Shown: positions 50,925 to 62,775, counted from the stretch's first letter. The stretch: 64,000 bases of DNA from Osedax fenrisi (GCA_964019155.1 OZ025239.1:101418798-101482797), one strand, 5' to 3'. Program-made: numbers and translations. Notes: generated from the letters alone by a model not told the origin.

Positions 50925-51275
50925 GTATGTAGCCAATACCTTATGTAGTCAATACCTTATGTAGCCAATACCTTATGTAGCCAATACCTTATGTAGCCAA
51001 TACCTTATGTAGCCAATATCTTATGTAGCCAATACCTTATGTAGACAGTACCTTATGTAGCCAATACCTAATGTAGCCAATACCTTATGTAGCCACTACC
51101 TTATGTAGCCAATACCTTATGTAGACAGTACCTTATGTAGCCAATACCTTATGTAGCCAGTACATTATGTAGCCAATACCTTATGTAGCCAGTATCTTAT
51201 GTAGCAAATACCTTATGTAGCCACTACCTTATGTAGACAGTACCTTATATAGCAAATACCTTATGTAGACAGTAT
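50925..51275 (+). repeat. 16-bp minisatellite starting at a splice donor
   Basis: About 21 imperfect units of GCCAATACCTTATGTA. The first unit includes the GTATGTA donor of the exon at 50868, so the array has grown out of the first bases of the intron. Most units regenerate a TATGTA word. Confidence 0.9.
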
Positions 51276-51499
51276 TATATTGATAATACGTAAAGTATTG
51301 GAGTTAACATACATATATATATATATGTATATACATATATAATATATATATAAATAAATATATAAATCAGATTTATTATGTCATGTTGTAAAGCATGACA
51401 TAATGGAAAAGTTAATAAACAAATGTATTTGTTTTTTTTGCGAGAACTTCCCCAATCATCATATTCTAGATAAGTTAAAAAATATAAATATAAATAATT

Positions 51500-51543
<44 letters not shown>

Positions 51544-51697
51544 ATGATTCATAGTATAACTTAATATAGGGATATAATAATACATTATAATGGTTATTAA
51601 TATAAAGAATCACGTGTAATTTAATTGATATTTACATTGTATATACTATAGTATTGAAAAATACATTATGTATAATACCGATTTTACTTATATGAAG

Positions 51698-51772
51698 GTA
51701 TCTATCGAAAATATTGATGCTTGTCAAAAAGATACAAAAGTTATGGATGCCCATTTAAAAGAAAATTATCAG
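51698..51772 (+). CDS. Candidate second coding exon
   Basis: An acceptor TATGAAG precedes 25 codons, VSIENIDACQKDTKVMDAH and so on to Asn-Tyr-Gln, followed by GTTAGC. Phase 0 at both ends. The composition (Asp, Lys, Cys, Gln, Met) is protein-like and the frame is open only in this phase. The preceding intron is 773 bp and carries the minisatellite. The next exon could be 57856, also phase 0. Confidence 0.5.
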
Positions 51773-51879
51773 GTTAGCATATTCATAGTAATACATATAT
51801 GTTGACTAATTTTTTAAATTATTTTATCAATTATTATTTATCGAATTACCACTAATATATATATATATATATATATATA

Positions 51880-52402
51880 CAGTCAAAGCTCGATAACTCA
51901 ACATTGACGGGAAGGAGTTTTCAAGTTGAGTTAGCGAGTATGTTGAGTTATAGGATGTATAAATTAATGACTTAATTAATGTTTTGTTCACATAAATGCA
52001 TTCAAAATAGTACTCGTATGATAATATAATAATTGTAATTGTATTTTTACGTTTATATATTTATATCCATATATTATTAAATAAAACCATGTTGAATAAT
52101 GTATGTTGAATTATATTTGTTGAGCAATGTAGTTTTATTATATGTAAAATATACGAATCCAACAACATATGTTTGTGATATTTTGATTTTTCATAAATGT
52201 TGAGTTATCGGATGTATATTTACATGTAATGTATAGGCTAGGATTATAAAAACGATGTTGAGTTATATGTATGTTGAGTTATATTTGTTGAGTAATAGGG
52301 TTTTTGTTAACATGTAAAAGATACGAATCCAACCAAATATTTTTTGGATGTTGAGTTATCGGCAATATTGAGTTATCGGCATGTTGAGTTACCGAGCTTC
52401 TA

Positions 52403-52405
<3 letters not shown>
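51880..52405. mobile_element. pogo/Tigger-like miniature element
   Basis: Inverted ends CAGTCAAAGCTCGATAACTC (left) and CAGTAGAAGCTCGGTAACTC (complement of right) are flanked by TA on each side within a TA microsatellite. The tip style (CAGT...CTCG.TAACT) and TA target fit Tc1/mariner-pogo relatives. The interior repeats 'tgttgagttat' words in one orientation. It is 526 bp with no transposase. It lies in the putative intron after 51772. Confidence 0.8.
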
Positions 52406-52453
<48 letters not shown>

Positions 52454-53361
52454 ATAGGATATAATATGTTTTAAAGAAAACTGTATGAAAAAAATGTAAT
52501 CTAAAAACAAAATATTATATCATATGATATTACTTATCAATATATATCTATTGATAAGTAATCTTTAATAATTATTATACACTTATCATAACACAATCAA
52601 CTAGAATAAGAATAGTATACTTTATATTGATAATCTATAGATATATGGTATGCCCTATAGGGTATTAACTGTATACAATAGTGTATATAATATAAGGGAA
52701 ATAATCTCATGTAATTCTATAGTATAGATTAAAATACGCATGTTAATATTCCTTTTCTTCATCATAGTAATCTTCTTCATCACATTCATCTTCTTCATCA
52801 CATTCATCTTCTTCATCACATTCATCTTCACATTCCTCGTATCTTCATGACATCCCTCATATTTAAATAAACCAATCATGTATTTACTTTAATTATTGTT
52901 AATTGGATGTTGATATTTGTAACTTAATATATGATATATTAAATTAATTTATAATATATGTACTTACACTCCTAATATATGTATTATGTTTAGTAGGTAT
53001 ATATATTAGAATTATATTATAATTATTACATTTACATTAATGTCATTAAATTAATTTATTTATTGTGTTTACAATTTATTTATTATCTAATATCAAGGAA
53101 ATGCCGTCTGCTATTTTGTGAACATTTTATTTTCCGCTTGAATGATTTTATCATATTGCATCATTGTCTATAGACTCCATAGGAGTACACATTTAAAGTT
53201 AATACAAAAATCAATGAAAACTCGCTTTTAAATTAATGATTTCAATCTGATTATATTAAAATCATAATATAATTGAATAGACATTATATTATTTGGAATG
53301 TTGACAATAACTATATAAAAAATGTCAATTCAAACCTAATTTATAAATAAATACGTACGTA
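52406..53361. other. Intron-like or intergenic A+T-rich stretch
   Basis: (TA)n at 52406-52450. An 18-bp minisatellite (TTCTTCATCACATTCATC, about four units) lies at 52755-52830. No exon recognised. Confidence 0.55.
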
Positions 53362-53769
53362 ATATAGATAGATAGATATAGTTTATTGTTTAAAACAAAC
53401 AAAATGACATAAAACAATAATAATAATAAAAAACAAATAACGAATATAAACGAATATATATAATGATTTATAAATGCCATGATACATATGGTTAAATATA
53501 AGATTAACAAATGATATAATACAAAAATAATAATAAAAAGGGGAATTATTCAGATACAAGCACTTAATCACCGTATCAATTTAGGGAAAGGGGTCCTCAA
53601 TCCCTGTGCCTTGGGGGTACAAACTTGACCCAAGAGTTTATCCACTGACACCCGTAATACCCTATAAATAATGATAAAGAGAATTCAACCGAATAAATTA
53701 ACCCCATAAAACTAAAAATAAAATAATATAATAATTCAATATTAAAAATTAATAAAATAAAATAAAATA

Positions 53770-55785
53770 TTAATACAATGAATTATCAAGCCTTGTAATA
53801 AATTGATTTACCGAAGTTGCTGAACACGTATAATTAGATAGCAAATTCCAAGGAGTTGAAATACGATTACTGAAATAATTCAGAGTAACATTAGTCTTGC
53901 ATTTGTCTTTTCGAACTTTAATGGAAGGACCTCGACTTCTTGATGAATACGTTTCAAGTAGCCCCGAGCAATCAACATCAACTAGACCATTTATAATTTT
54001 ATAGGCAAGAATCAGATCAGCCCGTAACCTGCGTTGAGATAATGAAGTTAAGTTTAAGAATAATAACCTATTTTCATAATTTGTATATGGTATACCACAT
54101 CTATAGAAAAGCCTTTTAGTGAATGTCCTTTGGACTTTTTCAATTTTATTTTTTAGGCCTACATATATATTAGAAGGGTTCCAAATACAAGAATTATATT
54201 CTAATAAAGGTCTAACATATGTTATAAAGGCTTTTGTTAGGTAACAATGGTCATTAATAATAAAGCATCTAAATATAATATTCAGAATATTAAAAGCTTT
54301 ACTGCACATTTGGTTTATATGAGTGTCAAATGTCAGTGTAGTGTTAAAAATGATTCCAAGATCTTTAAACTCTGTTAGACTATTTAATTGAATATTATTT
54401 ATAGTATACGAATGTGTATTGATATTTCCAAATGTCATAATTGAACATTTTTGAATGGCAAGTTCAAGGTCCCATTTACACATCCAGGATGATAGATCAA
54501 ATAGCCCGGATTTCAGAACCTTCCGATCATCTATAGATTTATAGATAATTGATATTTTAGCATCATCTGCAAAAAGTGAGGTGATTATTTGTGGTTTAAA
54601 AATAGTAGGTAGATCATTTATATAAATCAGAAATAGGAGAGGACCTATCACAGAACCCTGTGGTACTCCTGAAGTTACATTAGTAAAATCACTATATTGA
54701 TCATTAACCTTAACTCTTTGTAGCCTATTTTTGAGATATGATTCAAACCAGGAATAAACATTCCCACATATACCAAGATTATATATCTTATGTAATAATT
54801 TAGTATGTGATACCTTGTCAAATGCTTTTGCCATATCAATATAAGCAACATCAGCGAACATATGACTATTCATTGACCTCGTAATGTTCCTATAGAATTC
54901 AATTAGTTGTAATTGGGTAGATTTCCCCGAAAGAAAACCGTACTGTTCAGAACATATGAGGCCGTTGGATCTTAAATAGTAAGATAAATAATAGCTTAAT
55001 ATTTTTTCATAGAGAATGAGCGTTGATGATAGTATACTAATTGGTCTATAATTTGATGGTAGTGTTGAGTCGCCTTTTTTATATAAAGCTGTAATATTAG
55101 ATTTTTTCCAAATTAATGGGCATATCCCATCATTCAGAATTCTAGTAAAAACAATTGATAATGGATAACATAATTCAAATGAAAGATTTTTTAGTAAACC
55201 CTTTGATAAACCATCAGGTGAAACATTAAATTTGTTTGGTAATAAACATGCACATTTTCTCACTATTTCTGGTGTAATTGGGTATTTATCAAAAGTTAAA
55301 TTAGGTGTTAATTTGGAAGGTTTCCTGAATGAATGAATAATGCCTGTGGATGGGATTGTAAATATGGATGAGAATTGATCAGAAAGACATCTAGCCTTAT
55401 CAATATCAGTTAAATTAATCTTAGAGGGATCATAAATACATTTCAATGGGGATATAGTATTAGTTTTATGCAACTGTTTATTAACATAATTAAAAAAAGA
55501 AGATTTTTTACCCGATGTTAAAATACGTTGCTCATTATCCAAATTTACAGAATGAATAGTTTCCGAGCATTTCTTTTGACAATCACGCCATTGTTTATGT
55601 GTAAACTGGTCATTAACATTTGTATGTAACTTCCGACATTTATTCAGAAGAATTTTGATATTTAATGGATATTTATAAATCCTTTTTTTTGAAATAGGGG
55701 TATGTTTAATACAAATATCAATTACAATGCTTATTAATGTATTAATTGCTACATCACAGTTTATACATTTAGAAAGGATATTTTT
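53770..55785 (-). CDS. NL3 reverse transcriptase region of ORF2
   Basis: It is open from just after the TAG at 55786. A Lys-rich linker leads into the reverse transcriptase: NYRPISILSS, EQYGFLSGKST, AYIDMAKAFDKVSH, SGVPQGSVIGPLLF and SLFADDAK. Counting from the codon at 55542, the catalytic Asp residues are about 236, 326 and 327, all intact. The C-terminal part has LRADLILAYKIINGL and YFSNRISTPWN, typical of CR1/Jockey-like elements. The natural stop is at 53770. It would be enzymatically plausible if expressed, but it is cut off from the endonuclease by two stops. Confidence 0.9.
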   Translation of the reverse strand, partial: KNILSKCINCDVAINTLISIVIDICIKHTPISKKRIYKYPLNIKILLNKCRKLHTNVNDQFTHKQWRDCQKKCSETIHSVNLDNEQRILTSGKKSSFFNYVNKQLHKTNTISPLKCIYDPSKINLTDIDKARCLSDQFSSIFTIPSTGIIHSFRKPSKLTPNLTFDKYPITPEIVRKCACLLPNKFNVSPDGLSKGLLKNLSFELCYPLSIVFTRILNDGICPLIWKKSNITALYKKGDSTLPSNYRPISILSSTLILYEKILSYYLSYYLRSNGLICSEQYGFLSGKSTQLQLIEFYRNITRSMNSHMFADVAYIDMAKAFDKVSHTKLLHKIYNLGICGNVYSWFESYLKNRLQRVKVNDQYSDFTNVTSGVPQGSVIGPLLFLIYINDLPTIFKPQIITSLFADDAKISIIYKSIDDRKVLKSGLFDLSSWMCKWDLELAIQKCSIMTFGNINTHSYTINNIQLNSLTEFKDLGIIFNTTLTFDTHINQMCSKAFNILNIIFRCFIINDHCYLTKAFITYVRPLLEYNSCIWNPSNIYVGLKNKIEKVQRTFTKRLFYRCGIPYTNYENRLLFLNLTSLSQRRLRADLILAYKIINGLVDVDCSGLLETYSSRSRGPSIKVRKDKCKTNVTLNYFSNRISTPWNLLSNYTCSATSVNQFITRLDNSLY

Positions 55786-55881
55786 CTAATCAAGATTAAT
55801 TAATTCAAATTTAATATTAAAGAAATTATCTTTATTAAAATTAAGTGTAGGGACACTAGTAATTTGATTATTTATAAATTA

Positions 55882-56589
55882 TTGAGATTCAGGTTTCAAA
55901 ATATTACAGATAATTGATAAATGATCACTTATATGCTTATCATATTCTAATGGATTAGTATAATCTATAGAAGACAATAAATTGTTATTATTAGTTAAAA
56001 TTAAATCGAGCATATTGCCAGATCTAGTATTAAAATTAACCAATTGTAATACTGCTGAATCTTGAATTGTTTTATAGAAAGCTTCTTCAGATTGGGTAGT
56101 CGTACTTCCGGATAACCAATTTATACCCGGGAAGTTAAAATCACCAAACATAATGCATGAATCGGGACTGTTACATATATTTTTAATAGTATTGCATAAC
56201 TTGATTGTATCGTCAAAATCCATGCTAGGGGGACGATATATTACAACAATTCTATAATGAAATATGTTAATACATAACAGTTCAATAATATTAACAGAGA
56301 ATTCATTTAAACATATTACCGGAATTGACAAATTAATATATAATAAAATACCACCACCACGTATACCATTCAATCTATCTAATCTGTATAAATTATAATT
56401 ATTAGTTGGTGAAAGCATAGCATTAGTAATATTATTAGTAAGCCATGTTTCAGTGAAAATTAAAATATCATATAATAGGGTGTTAACAATTGCAGTAAGT
56501 GTAGGAATTTTATTACATAGCGATCTTGCGTTAGAATAATATACCTTTAAAAATGGATAAGACAGTTTGGGACACTGGTGGCTATTTAG
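55882..56589 (-). CDS. NL3 endonuclease region of ORF2
   Basis: It opens directly after the TGA of ORF1 in the same frame. The N-terminal strand KVYYSNARSLCNKI and FTETWL lie upstream of the first ATG (56418), so that ATG cannot be the start. GIRGGGILLYI, VIYRPPS, MFGDFNFPGINW and KHISDHLSI follow in correct order. All landmark catalytic residues (Glu of TETW, Asp/Asn of GDFN, Asp/His of SDH) are present. It ends at TAA 55879, after which the same frame continues into the linker. Confidence 0.85.
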
Positions 56590-57142
56590 TCAATTGGATT
56601 TTGAAATGTCATTATTTCTAATATCCGAGTACCTATTTTTATTAATGATTTTAGCTTGTTTAGCCCATTTCAAATAATCTGCATCTGTATAAGTTACAGA
56701 TGTTTTCCAATCAATGTATGATGTATCATCATCATTCGTGACTATATATCTTAGTTCATATTGAGAGCTGCGATTATTAAATATACATCTTGTGTGTTTA
56801 GTCATAGTATCAGCTCCAATGGTTATTATAGGACGTTTTTCACGTTCATCAAAGGATAGATCGGGTCTCAAAAAAACCTTAGGGTATTTATCGACACGAT
56901 TGGGGAGATTATAGAAATCACTATATAGGTAAGGAGTAATAACATCATCCATTGTAACTTTATAAGCTTCAACATTTTTAGTGTTTAGCTTAACTTTTCC
57001 TATATAATGAGAAGACATATTAAGATCATCTAATATTTCATTTAGAATATTTTCAGAACTAATATTATAAAAAATAATGTTTCTGTTTTTATCAGAGTTG
57101 ATTTTTATTTCCTTAATATGTATATTAATTAAGATAAATATC
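56590..57142 (-). CDS. NL3 ORF1 protein, N-terminally truncated
   Basis: The frame is open from about 57142 and includes NRNIIFYNIS, the start of the RRM-like region of non-LTR ORF1 proteins. It continues with VFLRPDLSFDEREKRP, CIFNNRSSQYELR and SYIDWKT before a Lys/Asn-rich end and TGA. The pattern RP.L / C.FN / YELR / YIDWK is shared with NL4 ORF1. The first ATG (57018) is inside the domain and is not the original start. The presumed role is RNA binding in the retrotransposition particle. Confidence 0.75.
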
Positions 57143-57150
57143 GATTAATT

Positions 57151-57369
57151 TAATTTTAAGGGAGTGTCAATGGTAATTATAATGCCAAAGACGTTATAAT
57201 TTGTTTAAACTAAATGTTTATGTTTATGTAATCATTTAGAGTTAATCATTTCATTAAAGAATTTCATAATTAAATACCTGTATATAAATTTATAAACTCG
57301 AATTAATATATACTAATCTCGTCATAAGTTATAACGTCACGTATACACTGTATATATATATATATATAC

Positions 57370-57433
<64 letters not shown>

Positions 57434-57466
57434 GTACATAAATATAATACTTTAAATATATATAAT
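57151..57466. other. A+T-rich with long (TA)n
   Basis: Unique sequence to 57340, then interrupted TA runs at about 57353-57434. No gene. Confidence 0.6.
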
Positions 57467-57720
57467 TGCCTGTGTGGCTCAGTTGGCTAATGCGTCAGAC
57501 ACACAAGCAGTAGGACGCAGGACCTGCGCAGGTTCAAGCTTCGTCCGGACCATTAAAAAATGTCTTAAAATAAGATTTAGAAGTGATCTTATATCATTTT
57601 GTATATATAAATGATCGGCTCTCGTTACAACCACATGGTTATAAGTTAAAACGTAATCTAAGTTCCTGGACGGGATGAAAGGACTCCAATATAAAATAAC
57701 AAAATAACGATAAAAAACAG
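57467..57720 (+). mobile_element. SINE-T copy 4
   Basis: Full tRNA-like head: TGCCTGTGTGGCTCAGTTGG (A-box) and a B-box region slightly enlarged (CAGGTTCAAGCTTCGTCC). The body is shortened, lacking the segment between GCTCTCGTTA and the 'atggttataagt' word. It inserted next to a TA run. Confidence 0.85.
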
Positions 57721-57855
57721 TACATATAGGTATGTGTATGCATGTGTGGGTGTGTATGTGTGAGAGTATATGTAGGTGAGCGTATATAATTATATAGCGA
57801 TTATAATCGCTCCTATACACATACGAATTATTCACTAATTTGACCACTGCACCAG

Positions 57856-58014
57856 ATTGACACTCGACCTGCATTGTACGACGTGGATTACGTGACAGCT
57901 CAGTTCAGTATGGCCTCCGCCCCTTACATAACCGGTCAATCAAACTGTGAAGTGGGAGGCGACGAGCCGTGTGCAAGAGCTGTCAATCATCCCGCAACGA
58001 TGGGGGGTCATTAA
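57856..58014 (+). CDS. Candidate exon encoding a conserved-looking peptide
   Basis: The acceptor CTGCACCAG precedes an open frame beginning Ile-Asp-Thr-Arg-Pro-Ala-Leu-Tyr, with YVTAQFSMASAPYITG and then SNCEVGGDEPCARAV, ending at TAA 58012. The sequence is G+C-richer and non-repetitive, unlike its surroundings. Phase 0 at its start fits the exon at 51698. It may be terminal (stop at 58012) or internal with a weak donor at 58007. RPALYD faintly recalls the start of MADF domains, but too little is present to claim it. Confidence 0.5.
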   Translation: MDTRPALYDVDYVTAQFSMASAPYITGQSNCEVGGDEPCARAVNHPATMGGH

Positions 58015-58564
58015 TGGGGTCAAGGAAAACAGGTGGACTCGGTAGCACCGTCTTGTAGATATGTTTAGATATACATATAAACGCACACCCATAAATATAT
58101 AATATTTAAACAGGATTAACACGACTAATGTAGAATTAATGTTAGTTAACTATTCGTTAATATAAGTTATTTAAATTTATTTAAAATATAATTTAATTAA
58201 TCAGTATGTGTTAAATCAATACAACTTTACTTTATAAATCTCAATAAGAATTTATTATATAATATTTATAGTAATTAATATTACTAAAGATACACTTACT
58301 TATGTAGATATTGTTATCGATATTATTATTAGTATTATTATTATGTATGTATATAAATGTATATATATACAATATTAGTTATTCATTATGAATTTAATAA
58401 ATAAATATAACATCTTTAAATATTAATATATATATAATATGTTTAATTGTTTTAATAGTATTTGCGTAAATAAAATAAAATATTGTATTCCATGAGAATA
58501 TAATTATTGTATACATTTCAATCTTAAAGCGGGTTACATCATAGGTCTATTAAACATCATATTT
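58015..58564. other. A+T-rich non-coding stretch
   Basis: Nothing supported. Confidence 0.55.
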
Positions 58565-58850
58565 AGCTCGTTTATAGACACACAAGCAGTAGGACACGGG
58601 TTCGACCCTCGTCCGGACCATTAATTAATTTTATAAAATGGGTCTTAAAATATTATTTAGAAGTGATCTTATATAATTGTGTATATATAAATGATCGGCT
58701 CTCGTTAAAACCATTGATGCCTTAACATGAGAGCGGCTTCGAAGGGACATTAGAGCCATATATGGTTATAAGTGAAAACTTCATCTAAGTTCCTGGATGG
58801 GATGAAAGGACTCCACCAAATAAAAATAACAAAAAAAAAATAACAATATT
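58565..58850 (+). mobile_element. SINE-T copy 5
   Basis: The B-box half of the head is well preserved (GACACGGGTTCGACCCTCGT), with a complete body (GATCGGCTCTCGTTAAAACC, GGGATGAAAGGACTCCACC) and an AATAAC-type tail. The first ~20 bases with the A-box are lost or replaced. Confidence 0.85.
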
Positions 58851-59191
58851 ATTTTCAATAACACAAATAAAGAGTAAATTATTTAATATATTTAGTATAT
58901 TATTTAATATATGTACTATATATATTAAAATAAAGTTAATATAATAAGAATTATTATAAATAATAATGTTATTATAAAATTAGTAAATTATAATGAAAAA
59001 TAAAGCATTATAATAATTAACTTATAATTTGAGTTTTTTTAAACTATCAGTTATCTTTATATTGGAATTAGTTTTATATTTACCTTTTTCCTATCTAGAA
59101 ATAAAGTTTAGATAATTAACGAGTTTAACATCTTCTTTTGGTCTTTTGATTTTAAATTATGCGCAAATAATATATATTCACTTATTTTAAT
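58851..59191. other. A+T-rich, possible 3' UTR of minus-strand gene
   Basis: No coding. It would be the 3' untranslated side of the minus-strand exon at 59192. No canonical AATAAA close to the stop was found on that strand. Confidence 0.35.
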
Positions 59192-59367
59192 TTATATTGT
59201 AAATCTTCCGAAAACTCTTTTATGCAGTTCATCATATACTATACCATTTGAGTAGTACATGTCTATCGTCCCCTCAGGCTGCTTTGTAATATGTGTAATG
59301 TACGTAGCCATTAACTTCTCGTGAATCTTAATGTTTATACGTAGACTTGGTATCCAAAACAAGAATG
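59192..59367 (-). CDS. Candidate terminal exon of a minus-strand gene
   Basis: After a pyrimidine-rich CTTCCTCTACACGTAG acceptor, the minus strand encodes about 57 residues. They start FLFWIPSLRINIKIHEK, continue ATYITHITKQPEGTID and DELHKRVFGRFTI, and end at TAA 59192-59194. Composition and length without stops argue for real coding. The hydrophobic start followed by a charged tail would fit the end of a membrane protein. A possible preceding exon ends ...YHKR G|GTACAC at about 59442; its phase fits, but it has no visible acceptor. Family not recognised. Confidence 0.45.
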
Positions 59368-61422
59368 CTACGTGTAGAGGAAGTACCTACTACCTATTCT
59401 AATTCTATACGATCTCATTAATTGTGTTAAGTTTGTGTGTACCTCTCTTATGGTATAGCTTCACAATGTCCAGTGTACAATGATTATATAAGTATATTGT
59501 TAATTATAATCTTATTTCTTATTCTATATATCCTATTTGAAATCTAATTATTAATTAACTTTTATTTTGCTTTCCAAACATATATTCTTTAATTTCGAAC
59601 CTATCACTTTGTTATATTTAGATTACATTCGGAAATAGTATACATAGTAACATAGTATACCTGTCACTAAGTTACCCTACCTAGGGGTAGTACATTACTA
59701 AATTAGCGTACCTACAGCAGCATACTGTTATCTGAATACGTCTTCAATATATATGTCTGGGTTAAAGGTTAAATGTCGTGTGCTTATCACCGTTATATTG
59801 GATGATGTCTACATTACGCGTTCTTATCCTGAATAGTCTAGGTACATTATTTACTATTAACATATTTCAATATCGTTATTGAGTACGCTACGGATACGCT
59901 ACTAGTTCATAGGTCATAGGTCATAGGAAGTTCACGTTAGTCATCTAGAATGTTCATAATGAATTACTTGCTACCAATAACAGGCTTATTATATTACTTG
60001 CTTATATGTATTAAGTAGATATATACATATAATAGCTATTTTAAAATTTAATTTAGTTTATTTAACTCTGAGATAACAGGGGTGTTGATATTATGTGCAA
60101 TTAGGGTGAAAATGTATGAAAATGTATGTTGCTTAGGTAACATTTTATAACTTTATAACAAATTATGAAAAATACAAAATATTTTCGGCACATTGTAAAA
60201 TATAATTAGTTCTATAAGATTTATTTTAAATATTTAAAATGTATACATTTCTAAATGATTGAGAATCGATATTGTAATTAAAAAAATTCATAAATTTAGT
60301 TGTTTGAGTTGTAACGAAAAAATCAGTTTTTTGTTAATAATTAAAAACATATACATATTAAAAAAAATATATAATTATATGACTTAGAATTATATTGATT
60401 AACATTTCATACATTAATTATTTCTTGATTTGAATTATATTTTAGGACCATTTATTGTTAAAGTGTCCTCCGTATTAGGTTACTTTCCCCTAATAGCGTA
60501 AATATAGAGGCATGGGTTATAGGGCTATGGGTTATATATATGATTCCAAACTTTCTTTAAACTGTTTGTTCTATAATTATTAAGCAGTCACAACAAGAAA
60601 ATGTATGAGAGGTAACATTAATTTTATAATTCCAATACAATACTATACACATTTTCTAATTAATATTATGTAGATACCTAATTACATGTTGTTATATAAT
60701 TATATAATGATGTGTAAGCATTAAACGAACTGTAAAAATATAAAATAAAATTAAGCATACATTTTATTATATTTTTTTTAATATTTAATTACTCAAAATA
60801 AATATAAAAAGTTAACAATATTTATAATTGCCAATTCTATCTATACCTACCACCAATAAGTGGTTATTTTCCCCTCCCACGTATAGAATATATTGAAATC
60901 GTTATTGATACAAATATAATTATAACATTGTCTGTAAATAATTGCAAAAAACGAAAAGGTCTATTTATATTTCAACTAATAAATGAGAACTATAGAAAAA
61001 TTGTATGGATATATATATAATACGTATTGTTTGTTTGATATATTATAAAGTATGTGTAAATAATTATCTTTAATTGATATATATATATAAGGATAACATT
61101 TCCATAAATATATTAGACAAGTTAAATGTACATGTTTTATCTATTTTTTTCTATATTAACATCTTTTCGAAATATTGATTAGTCGTAATTATTATAATAG
61201 CTATAAGCTATAGCTATCAATGAAGGTCATTGTTATAACTATAGTTATTAAGGTCATTGTCTGTAATATATTATTTTTCTTAATTTATGTTTTGAAAATG
61301 TTATGTAAATATAAACTGATGGATATCTATATCATGAGATATACAATGTATACATACATTGTTTTAAGGATGGAACTATACATATAGTAGTTCTATATGG
61401 ATTTAAATAATATTATGCAATG

Positions 61423-61474
<52 letters not shown>

Positions 61475-61497
61475 TACAAATATTACATATATTTAAA
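59368..61497. other. Intergenic or intron, minus-strand gene side
   Basis: Unique A+T-rich sequence with one miniature-element end (60440) and a TA run (about 61429-61471). No further exon is convincing. Confidence 0.45.
60440..60492 (+). mobile_element. TAGGGG-type element, right end (copy E)
   Basis: 'ggaccatttattgttaaag' followed by ATTAGGTTACTTTCCCCTA matches the right end of copies B and C. The left part is too diverged to place with certainty; a related word 'gataacaggggtgttgatat' lies at 60072. Confidence 0.65.
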
Positions 61498-61735
61498 ACT
61501 TCCTGAGTCGCTCATTTGGCTCAGACATACAATTGCTTAAGCATTAGGACACGGATTAAAGCCTCGTCCAGACTATTAACTTAGGTCTTAAAATATTATT
61601 TAGAAGTGATCTTACATAAATGTTTATAAATAAATGATCGGCTCTCGTTAAAACGATGGATGCCTTAACACGAGAGCGGCTTCGAAGTGAACACTGCCGA
61701 TATTAGAGCCATATATGGTTATAAGTTAAAACGTC
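61498..61735 (+). mobile_element. SINE-T copy 6, diverged
   Basis: The head reads 'tcgctcatttggctcagaca', with a decayed B-box (CACGGATTAAAGCCTCGTCC). The body is recognisable by GATCGGCTCTCGTTAAAACG and GAGAGCGGCTTCGAAG, and has a ~13-base insertion. It lacks the final part and tail. Confidence 0.8.
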
Positions 61736-61989
61736 ATGTATCATTACTTTTAATTACATTAGTTGTATTATTAATACCTAATACTATATATGAAATACAG
61801 ATTTACATGCATGAGAATTCCTATAGAAGTATAAATATGTGATAGCATCAATACACTCCTTTATTTATGTCGATAGGTATTCGATCATATATACCTATGT
61901 TTATGATTATTTCTATCTCATAGTACTATAGCATACTTATATAATTACTATTTACTAGAATCGATATACCAGTTTTGTTATTTATTAAA

Positions 61990-62065
<76 letters not shown>

Positions 62066-62721
62066 GTGTATGTGTAATGCATACACGATGTGTATGTATT
62101 TATGTGTATATGTATGTGTATGTGTGTATGTATATGTGTAGTAGATAATCTAATATAAATAGTAGGTATCATATATAATATAAATTGATTACTTTGGAAA
62201 TGTACAAGAAATACTATTTACCTAATAACATTTACTTATGCATAGTAGGACCAACGTCGTAAGTTCACATTTAAATCATTTATTTTATATAAAATGAATG
62301 AATTAAAAATAAAAATATATAAATAATATAACAAATAATCAACACATGTGTATGTTGTGGTGCACCATCAATGATATGATATTATATATATATATATATA
62401 TATATAATATCAAGGTTATTTAAAAAATAATATCTAGAATATTCGTTAATATATACTATTTCTATAACTTATAAGTGTTATAACTATGTATTATTATTAT
62501 TATATAACTACGCTTTCCTCCTATAACGAATACGTTATTATTTATTTATAATACATTTATTTCGCCTACAACATGACGACATCATTATGATATCTTGATA
62601 TGAATACGGCTATAACATAATACAGATTGATGACGGCCATCAACGGCGCTTATTCAACGTTATATAATCCTACCTGATATACGAGACTTTGGTGACGTCA
62701 CGGGTAAACACATTAAGTAGG

Positions 62722-62726
<5 letters not shown>

Positions 62727-62775
<49 letters not shown>

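Larger units (their letters stand above)
53362..57150 (-). mobile_element. Non-LTR retrotransposon NL3, nearly intact
   Basis: One minus-strand frame runs from about 57142 to 53770 through ORF1, endonuclease and reverse transcriptase, with only three stops: TGA 56590-56592, TAA 55879-55881 and TAG 55786-55788. The 3' UTR ends near 53362 in AATAAACTATATCTATC, a CTAT-type tail. ORF1 lacks its N-terminal part, so the copy is 5'-truncated near 57150. The clade is CR1/Jockey-like by domain order. It lies between candidate exons 51698 and 57856, antisense to them, so probably in an intron. Confidence 0.9.

Noticed and set aside
62623..62690. Short exon after ACAG
   Set aside because: Fewer than 20 codons to a stop, with no partner exon in phase.
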